From assembly GCA_029260985.1 (NCBI GenBank), contig JAJDCE010000024.1:1-23951 (forward strand): a DNA stretch of 23,951 nucleotides, in the 5' to 3' direction. Both the position numbers and the translations under genes were made by a program. Positions 15,041 to 23,622 of the stretch are shown here, piece after piece. Position 1 is the stretch's first letter. Every line of letters starts with the position of its first letter. Source of the stretch: Patescibacteria group bacterium. Its GTDB lineage: Bacteria; Patescibacteriota; Gracilibacteria; UM-FILTER-43-11. Under the pieces are notes generated by a model, which worked only from the letters and a program-made list of their open reading frames with translations, made no database searches and was not told the origin of the DNA.

Positions 15041-18000
15041 TTAAGCTGATTCTTCCTCAGTATCAACATCAGCCTTATCCATTTCAGCCTCAATTGCATC
15101 TTGATTGAGCTTGTTCTCCTTCTTTTCAATGAACTCTTCCTCCTTCTGAACTTCTTCCTTGGTCACCTGCCCCTCAGGACCTTCCTCTTCAGTTAGAGCT
15201 GCCTCCATCTCCTCTACGGCATCAGCCTTACCAAGGTTTTCACCCTTAATCTCGGCTGCAATATCCGTAGCGCCTTCTTTCATCAGCGGATCAAGCTCTT
15301 TGATCTGATCCGTCTCAGGGATTGCTTCTTCGCCCTGCTCAATCACATCTTCCAGATCAACTTCTTCTGAACCTACATCGGCAATCTTAGTTAATGACAC
15401 ATCAAGACACAAACTCTTCAATTCCTTCACAAGTACATTGAAACTTTCAGGCACACTAGGCGTTCGGATGGCTTCGCCCTTAACGATAGATTCATAAGCT
15501 CGCGCTCGGCCAATCACATCATCGGATTTAATCGTGAGCATTTCCTGAAGCGTATGAGCGGCACCATAGGCCTCAAGAGCCCACACTTCCATTTCACCAA
15601 AACGCTGTCCACCATGCTGAGCCTTACCACCCAATGGCTGCTGAGTAACAAGTGAGTATGGACCTACACTTCGAGCATGAAGCTTGTCTTCTACTAAATG
15701 AAGAAGTTTAAGCATATATACCATTCCTACTGTAGTCGTATAATAGAAAGGTTCACCGGTTCGACCATCATAAAGCTGAATCTTACCATCTTCTGGAAGG
15801 CCAGCGCCTTTCATTAATTCGTTAACGATCCCGGCACCCAAACCATTAAGTGCAGGACTGGCCACATGAATACCAAATTTTTGAGCAGCCCAACCTAGAT
15901 GAGTTTCTAAAATCTGACCAATATTCATACGACTTGAAACACCAAGTGGATTAAGAATGATATCAACAGGAGTTCCATCAGGCATAAACGGCATATCTTC
16001 TTGAGGAACTACTTTTGAAATCACACCTTTATTTCCATGTCGCCCAGCCATCTTATCACCCACTTGAATTTTACGGGTCTGAGCCACATAAACTTTAATC
16101 TGACGAATAACACCAGTGGGAAGTTCATCACCTTGTTGTCGATTGAAAATCTGAACATCAACCACCTTACCTCCTTCACCACCTGGCAAACGAAGTGAAG
16201 TATCTTTTACATCTTTCGCCTTGTCACCAAAAATGGCCTGCAAAAGTCTTTCTTCTGCGGTCAATTCGGTCTCACCCTTTGGAGTGATTTTTCCGACTAA
16301 AATATCCCCTTCATTCACGGTAGCACCTATTCGAACGATACCATCAACATCAAGATCTTTTAGACGGGTTTCACCTACGTTAGGAATATCACGAGTCACA
16401 ATTTCCGGACCAAGCTTAGTGTCCCGGACATCAACGGTAAACACCTCGATATGGATTGAGTCATACAACCCCTTCTTCACAACCCGATCAGAAACAATTA
16501 CCGCATCCTCATAGTTATAACCACCCCATGGCATATAAGCCACTAATAAGTTCTGACCCAAAGCGAGCTCGCCTCCATCAACGGCTGCACCATTAACGAG
16601 CACATCACCTTTTTTAACTTTCTGCCCCTTACTAACGGCAGGTCGCATATGAATCGCGGTAGCTTGATTAGAACGAGTAAATGCTAGAACAGGATAAGTT
16701 TCCTTCTTCCCATCTTCATAAGCAATAACCACCTGAGAAGCATCTACTTCATTAACAACCCCTTTTGCTCGAGCCACAACTGCCTGACCTGAACTGACAG
16801 CTGTCAGCCCTTCCATACCGGTCCCAACTATTGGACGGGTAGGACGGACAAGAGAAACCGCTTGCCGTTGCATGTTAGACCCCATCGAAGCACGCGTATT
16901 ATCGTCGTGCTCCAGGAACGGAATCAGTGAAGTAGTTACCGAAATGATTTGTTTAGGAGAAATATCAATATGAGTTAAATCCCGAACATGAACCAAGGAT
17001 GGTTCACCACTACGACGTGCAGCGACACGAGTGTCTATGAATTGACCTTTGTCATCCATATCAGCGCTGGCTTCAGAAATAATGAAATATTTTTCATTAT
17101 CCGCATCATAATATTTAATTTCATCTCCCACATAAGCTCTTACCTTTACCAAATGATGCGGTCGTTCCTGAATTTTGATTTTTGAAATAGATTTAGTATT
17201 CGCAATAATTCGGGCTATCATCTCATCGATCATTTCACCTTTATCCACAATCACCTTTCGCCCGGATTTAACCGCTTCCGCAGCAATTTTATTGATCAGT
17301 GGACGAGGAAGTGACGCATCAATTTCTTCTGAAGGTGGGGTTTTTTGAACCTTTTTGATCTTAGCCACTGCAGAAGCCTGCACTTTAGTCAAAACATCAC
17401 CAATTTTTGCCACAACTTTTCGTCCATCTTTCACCTCCTCATCGATAATACGACCAGTCAGGTTTTCTGCTGTCGGTTCTACATAGTGCATTACATTACG
17501 ATACGGGGTTTCCATAAACCCATAATCATTCACACGGGAATAAGCCGCCAAATGAACCACAAGGCCAATATTTGGACCTTCCGGCGTTGCAATCGGGCAA
17601 AGCCGACCATAATGAGAAGTATGCACATCACGCACATCAAACGAAGCCCGCTCTCTCGATAAACCTCCAGGACCCATCGCAGAAATACGACGCTTATGAG
17701 CCAGCTCAGCTAAAGGATTCGTCTGATCCATAAACTGAGAAAGCTGAGAACTTGCAAAGAATTCACGAAGGGCCGCCGTTATCGGTCGGCAGTTGATAAG
17801 CTGGGTTGGAGTGACTGTTTCAAGATCCATAACTGTCATTCTATCTTTAGCAATTCGATCTGTACGCATCAAACCGACACGGAATTTATTCTGAACAAGC
17901 TCACCCACACTTCGGATGCGACGATTGCTCAAATGGTCAATATCGTCAGCCTTTCCCTCTCCATTATTAAGCTCAATAAGAAATTTAAGAATATTTACAA

Positions 18001-18925
18001 AATCATCAATCTGGAAAACACGATCTTTTGATTTATCCCCCACAGAAGTACCAAAGCGCTTATTTAATTTGTATCGGGCAACAACCCCCATATCGTAGCG
18101 TTTAAAATCGAAGAACAGCGCATCAATAAGCTGCTTAGCATTCTCAGGCGTTGCCAAATCCCCCGGTCGTATCTTCCGGTAAATGCTCTGATAAGCATCT
18201 TCAACCGTTCGGGCATTATCTTTCTCCAAAGTCTGTTGAATGTAGTCATTATTAATATCCACATTCACATCTTTGAAGGCATTGAGAATATCAGCATCCT
18301 TTTGAAATTCAAAAATGCGGAGTAACTGAGTAACTGGAATTTTTCGCTTTCGGTCAATTTTAACAGTGATGATTCCTTTCTTATCGGTTTCAATTTCAAG
18401 CCACGCTCCACGTTTTGGGATTATTTTGGCATTGAAATACTTTGGCGCCGCTGAGTTTCTGGAATAGAAAACACCAGGGCTTCGAACAATCTGATTGACC
18501 ACCACACGCTCAATACCATTGATGATAAAAGTTCCCTTTTCCGTCATCAGCGGAATAGAACCTAAAAATACATCCTGCTCCTTGATTTCACCCGATTCTT
18601 TATTGATGAGTTGAACATGAGCCTTAAGGGCCGCTTCATAAGATAGATTTTTCCGCTTTGCCGTAATCGCATCATATTTAGGCTTATCCAAAGTATGATT
18701 CAAAAAATGAAGCTCCATCTTTTTACCGGAAAAATCAGTGATAGGAGAGACTTCATCTAAAAGTTCCTTCATTCCATCGCTCAAAAACCACTGGTACGAG
18801 TTAAGCTGAACTTCAATGAGAGGTGGAAGTTTAAAAACATCCTGAGATTCATTGAAGTAATGTCGACCATTAACCACCTTCGTGGGTTGCAGGTTAAGCT
18901 TTGAAGTTGCTGTTTTATTAGCCAT
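15041..18925 (-). CDS. rpoB: DNA-directed RNA polymerase beta subunit
   Basis: This 1294-residue beta subunit is complete. The rifampicin pocket reads SSQLSQFMDQTNPLAELAHK then RRISAMGPGG. D400, H410 and S415 match E. coli D516, H526 and S531, so no common resistance change is present; the L533 position is Met. The motif usually written ETPEGPN is ATPEGPN here. The active-site region (GDKMAGRHGNKGVIS) and the C-terminal switch/clamp block (GGKAQHGGQRFGEMEVWALEAYGA) are intact. After the canonical end (VPESFNVLVKELKSL) there is a tail of about 109 residues with some 40 Asp/Glu against 10 Lys and no Arg. It is the first gene of its operon, behind a leader of about 220 nt. The usual rplJ/rplL neighbours are not upstream. 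Confidence 0.99.
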   Translation of the reverse strand: MANKTATSKLNLQPTKVVNGRHYFNESQDVFKLPPLIEVQLNSYQWFLSDGMKELLDEVSPITDFSGKKMELHFLNHTLDKPKYDAITAKRKNLSYEAALKAHVQLINKESGEIKEQDVFLGSIPLMTEKGTFIINGIERVVVNQIVRSPGVFYSRNSAAPKYFNAKIIPKRGAWLEIETDKKGIITVKIDRKRKIPVTQLLRIFEFQKDADILNAFKDVNVDINNDYIQQTLEKDNARTVEDAYQSIYRKIRPGDLATPENAKQLIDALFFDFKRYDMGVVARYKLNKRFGTSVGDKSKDRVFQIDDFVNILKFLIELNNGEGKADDIDHLSNRRIRSVGELVQNKFRVGLMRTDRIAKDRMTVMDLETVTPTQLINCRPITAALREFFASSQLSQFMDQTNPLAELAHKRRISAMGPGGLSRERASFDVRDVHTSHYGRLCPIATPEGPNIGLVVHLAAYSRVNDYGFMETPYRNVMHYVEPTAENLTGRIIDEEVKDGRKVVAKIGDVLTKVQASAVAKIKKVQKTPPSEEIDASLPRPLINKIAAEAVKSGRKVIVDKGEMIDEMIARIIANTKSISKIKIQERPHHLVKVRAYVGDEIKYYDADNEKYFIISEASADMDDKGQFIDTRVAARRSGEPSLVHVRDLTHIDISPKQIISVTTSLIPFLEHDDNTRASMGSNMQRQAVSLVRPTRPIVGTGMEGLTAVSSGQAVVARAKGVVNEVDASQVVIAYEDGKKETYPVLAFTRSNQATAIHMRPAVSKGQKVKKGDVLVNGAAVDGGELALGQNLLVAYMPWGGYNYEDAVIVSDRVVKKGLYDSIHIEVFTVDVRDTKLGPEIVTRDIPNVGETRLKDLDVDGIVRIGATVNEGDILVGKITPKGETELTAEERLLQAIFGDKAKDVKDTSLRLPGGEGGKVVDVQIFNRQQGDELPTGVIRQIKVYVAQTRKIQVGDKMAGRHGNKGVISKVVPQEDMPFMPDGTPVDIILNPLGVSSRMNIGQILETHLGWAAQKFGIHVASPALNGLGAGIVNELMKGAGLPEDGKIQLYDGRTGEPFYYTTTVGMVYMLKLLHLVEDKLHARSVGPYSLVTQQPLGGKAQHGGQRFGEMEVWALEAYGAAHTLQEMLTIKSDDVIGRARAYESIVKGEAIRTPSVPESFNVLVKELKSLCLDVSLTKIADVGSEEVDLEDVIEQGEEAIPETDQIKELDPLMKEGATDIAAEIKGENLGKADAVEEMEAALTEEEGPEGQVTKEEVQKEEEFIEKKENKLNQDAIEAEMDKADVDTEEESA

Positions 18926-18984
18926 AATGATTTAAAGGTGTAAATAATTAAGGATTAAGCCGACGCTCAGCAAGAAAAGACAAT

Positions 18985-19024
18985 AAAAAAAGAATCAATT
19001 GGCGGCAAAGCGCCGAATCAATTC
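18985..19024 (-). terminator. Terminator-like hairpin in the rpoB leader (possible attenuator)
   Basis: The minus-strand RNA can form a 13-bp stem: GAAU/AUUC, two G-U pairs, AUU/AAU, one bulged C at 19015, and GGCG/CGCC. The loop is CUUUGC (19010-19005). The 3' arm ends at 18992 and is followed at once by seven U (18991-18985). This is the geometry of a Rho-independent terminator. It lies downstream of the best rpoB promoter and upstream of the rpoB start, so it may attenuate the operon. It could instead end read-through from pbpC if a weaker promoter nearer rpoB is used. Confidence 0.55.
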
Positions 19025-19153
19025 CTATAATACTTAAATTCTAATCTTGGACACGCCCATAAAACAATTGAGTTATTTTGGCTTACTAATGACGATAAAT
19101 TGCACTAGTGCCTATATCCTCAACACAATCAGAGACACAAAATTAGCCTAGCT

Positions 19154-19181
19154 ATTATAGACAAGATGTCATTGAAGTCAA
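19154..19181 (-). promoter_or_regulatory. rpoBp: Sigma70-like promoter of the rpoB-ssb-rpoC-rpsL-rpsG operon
   Basis: The minus strand has TTGACT (19176-19181), a 16-nt spacer and a perfect TATAAT (19154-19159). Transcription would start near 19147, leaving a 5' leader of about 220 nt. It is the closest match to consensus that I found in the window. Confidence 0.65.
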
Positions 19182-19260
19182 ATTGTCATGAATAATTGGA
19201 TTGACAGAAGCAAATAAGATTTCATAAAAGATTTTCTTTCTTGCCCCTTAATAACTTACC

Positions 19261-19277
19261 CCCCAATTGAATTGGGG
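19261..19277. repeat. Palindrome CCCCAATT-g-AATTGGGG downstream of pbpC
   Basis: This is a perfect 8+1+8 inverted repeat, 19 nt past the pbpC stop codon. It could fold as a 6-bp stem with a 5-nt loop and may help end the pbpC transcript. On the minus strand it is followed by GGTAAG with no U-tract, so a classical intrinsic terminator is not supported. Confidence 0.6.
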
Positions 19278-19296
19278 CCTCAGGGAAATGAAAAAA

Positions 19297-21384
19297 TTAT
19301 CTAACATTAATATCAACTCGTCTTTCTAGATTCTCATAAAAAGCTTTAACCTCATGCTGCCCCCTCGTCAGTGGCCATAATACCGAATCACCCTCACCCA
19401 AAAACTGTCCATCAATAGTCCAACGAGCTCTTTCCGAAGCCTCTAGTTTAATTTTCTGATATCCAGCTGACTTTGATGGATCATACAAATAAACATCATT
19501 GGCAAAAGGAGAAACAATCCGGAAGTCTTGAGGATCATCATCCCCCCTCCGTAAGTGAGAATCGCTATTCTCACTTACAGGTAGTGATATATGTGAATCA
19601 ACTGTCAAAGAAGTACCCGTCTCCTCATGAAGTATATTCATGATTTTGTGGAAAATGGGCCCTGCACCGGATATTCCAGACACACCTTGCATCACCTCAC
19701 CATCGGAATTTCCTACCCAAACCCCCACCACATAATCATCAGTATAACCAAGGGTCCAGTTATCTCGAAAATTGCGGGTCGTACCTGTTTTTGCCGCCAC
19801 CGGAAATGAAAATTTGAGAGGATTCTCTTCACCAAAAGCAGGAAGTCTCAGCTCATTGCTCGAAAGTATTGCTGAGATAGCCTTAGCCGTATCCGAATTC
19901 AAAACAGAATAGCTGTCCACAGATTGATTGAGCAAAGCGCGAACATCAGATCGCTTCCCATTATTCGCGAAAACAGAATAAGCATTCGCCAACTCCAAGA
20001 GCTTAACTTCCGCGCTTCCCAAAGCCAAAGACAATCCATAATGATCGGCATTCTGGTCAAAAGTTGCTAACCCGAACAATTTAGTAACCGAGAGAAATTG
20101 TCGAACTCCAAGCTTATCAAGAAGTTTAACAGTTGGGACATTCAAAGATTGTGCCAGAGACCCTGCCAATGTCACCTTTCCATGATATTTCAGATCAAAG
20201 TTCTTTGGAGAATAAGGCAAACCATCTGCAGTTTTGAATTGCACCGGTTCATCAATAAGCTCAGAGTCAATTTTAAACCCATTTTCAAGTGCAAACGCAT
20301 AAAGCAAAGGTTTAATGCTCGAGCCAGGCTGCCGAAGTGATGTAGCAACATTCACTTCTCCATCAATCGAAGAGTCCGAATAATCGACGCTGCCCACCAT
20401 CGCCAAAATCTCACCAGATCTTGGATTCAAAATCACCGCCGCCACGTTCTCAATGTTCAAATGAGATAAAAAAGTAAGGTCAGATTCTAAAATAGTTTCA
20501 ACACGTCGCTGAAGCCCATAATCCAATGTCGTATCAATTCGATTCAATCCATTATTTGACCTACAATCTGATCCACCATTTGATCCACAATAGGAAATTA
20601 CATAATCGACAAAGTGCGGCGCTTTTTTAGCCACAGCGCCCCTCTTTAGAGTTATATATTCATCAGATGCTGATTGGTAAACCTCCTGATCAATCCTACC
20701 ATTTGAAAGCATGGCATTAAGAACAGAAAGCTGACGATCTTTTGCTCCCTCAAAATTATTGAAAGGATTAAGGCGATTAGGGGCTTGGGGTAAACCTGCC
20801 AAAAAAGCGGATTCAGCCAGATCGAGATTCGTAACAGACTTATTAAAATACTGCCACGAAGCTGCCTCAACCCCATAGGCCAAACCACCAAAATAAATTG
20901 AGTTGAGATAGAGCTCAAAAACTTCATCTTTTTCAAGAAACTTACTCACCTTAAAAGCAATAATGGTTTCTTTTAGCTTTTGCCTAAAGGTGCGCTCCTT
21001 ATTAATACCAATAATATTGCGAACCAATTGCTGAGTAATCGTGCTCCCACCCGAAACCACCTCGCCCTCAGAAACATTTTGCCAAATAGCCCTGAATACC
21101 GCCCTCAAATCTACCCCTGAATGCTCATAAAAACGTTTATCCTCTATGGCAATAAAAGCACTCTGCAAATGAGTCGGAATATCATCTAAATTCAAATAAG
21201 ACTTACGACCTGATGCAATGTCCAACTTTTCATACAAAAGCTCCCCATGTCGATCATAAACCTTCACGCTATCAGTAGATTGCATAAATTTCAGAGCATT
21301 AGGAACAGGTAAAAAAACAAAACCAAAAAACAGGATATTAAAGGCAAGAAATAGGATCACCAGTGGGAAAAGAAATTTCTTCAT
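19297..21384 (-). CDS. pbpC: Bifunctional peptidoglycan synthase, penicillin-binding protein 1C type
   Basis: This 695-residue class A PBP polymerises lipid II into glycan strands and cross-links the peptides on the outer face of the membrane. One N-terminal TM anchor lies at about 5-28. The GT51 glycosyltransferase (about 40-210) has catalytic E81 in IEDKRFYEH, GGSTITQQLVRN, and E157 in ELYLNSIYFGG. The transpeptidase (about 290-590) has S355-x-x-K358 (nucleophile), S413-x-N415 and K532-T-G. The last 90 residues match the BiPBP_C domain typical of PBP1C. All catalytic motifs are intact. It is divergent from the exported-protein gene at 21434, with 49 bp between the starts, and upstream of rpoB on the same strand. 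No alpha-2-macroglobulin-like partner, which goes with pbpC in proteobacteria, is nearby. Confidence 0.93.
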   Translation of the reverse strand: MKKFLFPLVILFLAFNILFFGFVFLPVPNALKFMQSTDSVKVYDRHGELLYEKLDIASGRKSYLNLDDIPTHLQSAFIAIEDKRFYEHSGVDLRAVFRAIWQNVSEGEVVSGGSTITQQLVRNIIGINKERTFRQKLKETIIAFKVSKFLEKDEVFELYLNSIYFGGLAYGVEAASWQYFNKSVTNLDLAESAFLAGLPQAPNRLNPFNNFEGAKDRQLSVLNAMLSNGRIDQEVYQSASDEYITLKRGAVAKKAPHFVDYVISYCGSNGGSDCRSNNGLNRIDTTLDYGLQRRVETILESDLTFLSHLNIENVAAVILNPRSGEILAMVGSVDYSDSSIDGEVNVATSLRQPGSSIKPLLYAFALENGFKIDSELIDEPVQFKTADGLPYSPKNFDLKYHGKVTLAGSLAQSLNVPTVKLLDKLGVRQFLSVTKLFGLATFDQNADHYGLSLALGSAEVKLLELANAYSVFANNGKRSDVRALLNQSVDSYSVLNSDTAKAISAILSSNELRLPAFGEENPLKFSFPVAAKTGTTRNFRDNWTLGYTDDYVVGVWVGNSDGEVMQGVSGISGAGPIFHKIMNILHEETGTSLTVDSHISLPVSENSDSHLRRGDDDPQDFRIVSPFANDVYLYDPSKSAGYQKIKLEASERARWTIDGQFLGEGDSVLWPLTRGQHEVKAFYENLERRVDINVR

Positions 21385-21433
21385 TCTTGAAAATTCAGGT
21401 AGACTAGAATCAATGAATTAACTCAATAAATCA

Positions 21434-22558
21434 ATGATTAAAAAAATAATTTCAATTGTATTCATCCTCATTCTATGTGCAAACATTATAAAAGTTAATG
21501 CAGTTCACGCCAAAGCAGACGAACCTAACCCTGTTACTTTTTTTGAATCAATAGACAGCCTGCTAAAACTCAACAATTACAGCATCAAACAAACTTTCAC
21601 GGGGGGGCTATCTCTTAATGATGGTTCAGATATTGATGGTAATTATAAATTTATTATCGACAGTGACATCCTTAAAAAGGATGACTACAAACGAGATATC
21701 AATAGTACTATTCGAGGTCATATTAACCTGCGAATGAAAGGGGAAGATAAAGCATTCGACAACCTGATTATTAATGTTCGAGGAAAAGTTATTATATATT
21801 CTGGAAAGGAAATGTTTGTACAGCTACAACATGCAGACTTATTTGCCCGTGGTGTTCCAGAAGCAGAAAAAGAGAATTATAATGAATTTCGGGAAGAACT
21901 TAAGACTCAAATCAACAAATTTAAAGGAAAATGGGTTCACTTTTCAAATGACCTATACAACGAATATTATTCGACATTCAATCTGGAGATAAGCGATACA
22001 GAAAGTCTACCCGACGAAGAAGAAATAATAAAAAGCCTTCAGAAAGAGGGGTTCAGGAAAACTATAGAATCTTATACAGAGTCAATCATTGATTTATCAA
22101 TCAAGAATTCAGGAATGACAGATGAAGAAGCTGCCTCAATGAAGGAAATATTCAATGAAATACTAAAAGTTAAATTCTTTAAAACTAAAACAATCAAAGC
22201 AGGGGATAAAAAGGGATTCACTTCCTTTAGAATAAATAGATCTGGACTATTAATGTTTATTAAAAAGGTAGCCAAAATCACCGAAGAAACCTTACCCGAA
22301 GAAGGAGTTTCAATAATCAAAGGATATCTTGAAAAATTCTCTTTATCAGGGGCCTATCATGAAGACAAAAATAATCGTATTATCGATGAATTTAAAGTTA
22401 GGCTCTCTTTTAAAGATCTAATGCTTTTAAAGCATCTGCAAATCACCTACAATGAAAAAATCAGTCAGATCAATTCATTAAAAAGATTCAGAAAACCAAC
22501 CAATGCAACACCCATAGAAGATTTGATTAACACCTACCTACTTCCAATGGGCTTCTAA
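21434..22558 (+). CDS. Exported protein of unknown function
   Basis: I do not recognise this 374-residue protein. It starts with a clear signal peptide (MIKK, a hydrophobic stretch to about residue 20, then a probable cleavage site after VNA or VHA). No lipobox cysteine is in the right place. The mature part is polar and mixed alpha/beta, with Lys/Glu-rich helical stretches around 145-165 and 195-245. No TM helix follows, and a KGKWVHFS segment lies near 165. The alternating strands followed by GKWVHF recall periplasmic lipid-carrier folds of the LppX/LolA kind, but this is only an impression. It is the only plus-strand gene in the window. It diverges from pbpC and converges on dprA with a 4-nt overlap of stop codons. 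A cell-envelope role is plausible. Confidence 0.8.
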   Translation: MIKKIISIVFILILCANIIKVNAVHAKADEPNPVTFFESIDSLLKLNNYSIKQTFTGGLSLNDGSDIDGNYKFIIDSDILKKDDYKRDINSTIRGHINLRMKGEDKAFDNLIINVRGKVIIYSGKEMFVQLQHADLFARGVPEAEKENYNEFREELKTQINKFKGKWVHFSNDLYNEYYSTFNLEISDTESLPDEEEIIKSLQKEGFRKTIESYTESIIDLSIKNSGMTDEEAASMKEIFNEILKVKFFKTKTIKAGDKKGFTSFRINRSGLLMFIKKVAKITEETLPEEGVSIIKGYLEKFSLSGAYHEDKNNRIIDEFKVRLSFKDLMLLKHLQITYNEKISQINSLKRFRKPTNATPIEDLINTYLLPMGF

Positions 22559-23622
22559 ACAATCACCCATTTACGGTTAATCTCCCGCACCACCCCTTTC
22601 AGTTGCAAACCAATAAACACCTCGGAAAGCCGCGCAACATTGTACGAGGTTTCAACCGTGAGTTCATCAATCGTTTTTCCGCCATTCAATATTGTTTCAA
22701 GAAGTTCAGATTCAATAGATGAAAAGGAAACAGTTTGCTGAGCCTGCTTGGGCTCCATTTGAAATGCCTCAAGAATATGATCAGCAGATTCTACCAACTG
22801 AGCTTCACTGCGCCTTATGAGATGATTAGTACCACTTAAACCTACCTTAGTTATATTATTCGGAACCGCAAAAACCTCACGACCTTGCTCAAGTGCATAT
22901 CGAGCTGTAATCAAAGCACCCGATTTTACACCACCCTCAATAATCAAAACACCACGCGAAAGACCAGAAATGATCCGATTACGGGCGGGAAAATGATGCT
23001 TACTGGCTGGAGTTCCCAAAGGATACTCAGAAATAATTGCACCCCCTTGCTTAAGAATCCGATCAGCCAAATAAAAATTAGAACTTGGATAAATACAATC
23101 CACTCCAGACCCTAAGACAGCCACCGTTTTCCCATTATTTCTCAGAGTAGTTTCATGAGCCAACGCATCTACCCCCAAAGCCAAACCGCTATTGATCACA
23201 AATCCATTTCGAACCAAATCAGCCACCATTTTTTCGGTTACCAATTTCCCATAATCAGTGATCTCACGAGTGCCTACAACCCCCAACGATTTATGAAGTA
23301 AAGGCAATTCGCCTCGCACAAATATAAAAACAGGTGGAGCAGGAATTGATCGAAGACAACTGGGAAAAGCTGAATCATCAATGCAAAAAACCCTCACCTT
23401 CGCGTTTTCAGTTTGCTGAAGAAGCTGATGAAAATTGATTCCTTTTCGAATTTCAAAAACCCTTTCAGCTTTATCCTGTCGAAAACCCAACCGTTGCAAA
23501 AAAGAAATATCGATCTTTTTCCAAGCAACCTCTAAATTCGTAAAATGTTTTTTGACACACTGATACTGTTCAAAATTCAAAATTCCCCATTGGGCCCACA
23601 GTAACAAAAATTCGTCGTTCAT
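22555..23622 (-). CDS. dprA: DNA processing protein DprA (Smf)
   Basis: This 355-residue DprA binds incoming single-stranded DNA and loads RecA during natural transformation. The Rossmann-like domain shows VVGTRE (115-120), SGLALGVDALAH (about 145-156; more often SGLARGID), GSGVDCIYP (171-179), FPARNRIISG (211-220) and KSGALITA (233-240). An N-terminal helical region (1-75) and a C-terminal winged helix (about 300-355) complete the usual long form. Its ATG overlaps the TGA of the upstream transposase by 4 nt (ATGA), which suggests translational coupling. Its TAG stop overlaps the stop of the opposing exported-protein gene. Many CPR bacteria keep com/dprA genes for DNA uptake. MNDEFLLLWAQWG looks like a natural DprA N terminus, so the overlapping start is probably real. 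Confidence 0.96.
   Translation of the reverse strand: MNDEFLLLWAQWGILNFEQYQCVKKHFTNLEVAWKKIDISFLQRLGFRQDKAERVFEIRKGINFHQLLQQTENAKVRVFCIDDSAFPSCLRSIPAPPVFIFVRGELPLLHKSLGVVGTREITDYGKLVTEKMVADLVRNGFVINSGLALGVDALAHETTLRNNGKTVAVLGSGVDCIYPSSNFYLADRILKQGGAIISEYPLGTPASKHHFPARNRIISGLSRGVLIIEGGVKSGALITARYALEQGREVFAVPNNITKVGLSGTNHLIRRSEAQLVESADHILEAFQMEPKQAQQTVSFSSIESELLETILNGGKTIDELTVETSYNVARLSEVFIGLQLKGVVREINRKWVIV

Larger units (their letters stand above)
18926..19296. other. 371-bp intergenic region between pbpC and rpoB
   Basis: There is no gene here. On the minus strand it holds, in order, a 17-nt palindrome just after pbpC (19261-19277), a strong sigma70-like promoter (19154-19181), and a leader of about 220 nt with a GCACTAGTGC palindrome (19102-19111). 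A terminator-like hairpin with a U7 tract follows (19024-18985), about 60 nt before the rpoB ATG. No tRNA or open frame of note is seen. The rpoB start is preceded by CACCTTTAAATCATT, with no Shine-Dalgarno. Confidence 0.85.

Noticed and set aside
17600..17800. Possible rifampicin-resistance variation in RpoB
   Set aside because: The key positions equivalent to D516, H526 and S531 are unchanged. The other substitutions (L533M, E562A) are not enough to infer resistance.
10624..18925. RpoB and RpoC are both exactly 1294 residues long
   Set aside because: The sequences are unrelated in the expected way and each has its own family motifs. The equal length is coincidence.
18926..18945. CACCTTT just upstream of the rpoB start, resembling the 16S anti-Shine-Dalgarno
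   Set aside because: It has the wrong polarity to pair with 16S rRNA and nothing else supports a role.
19201..19230. Plus-strand TTGACA followed by TAAAAG at 17-18 nt
   Set aside because: It would only transcribe antisense into the 3' end of pbpC, with no gene downstream. Such matches are expected by chance in AT-rich DNA.
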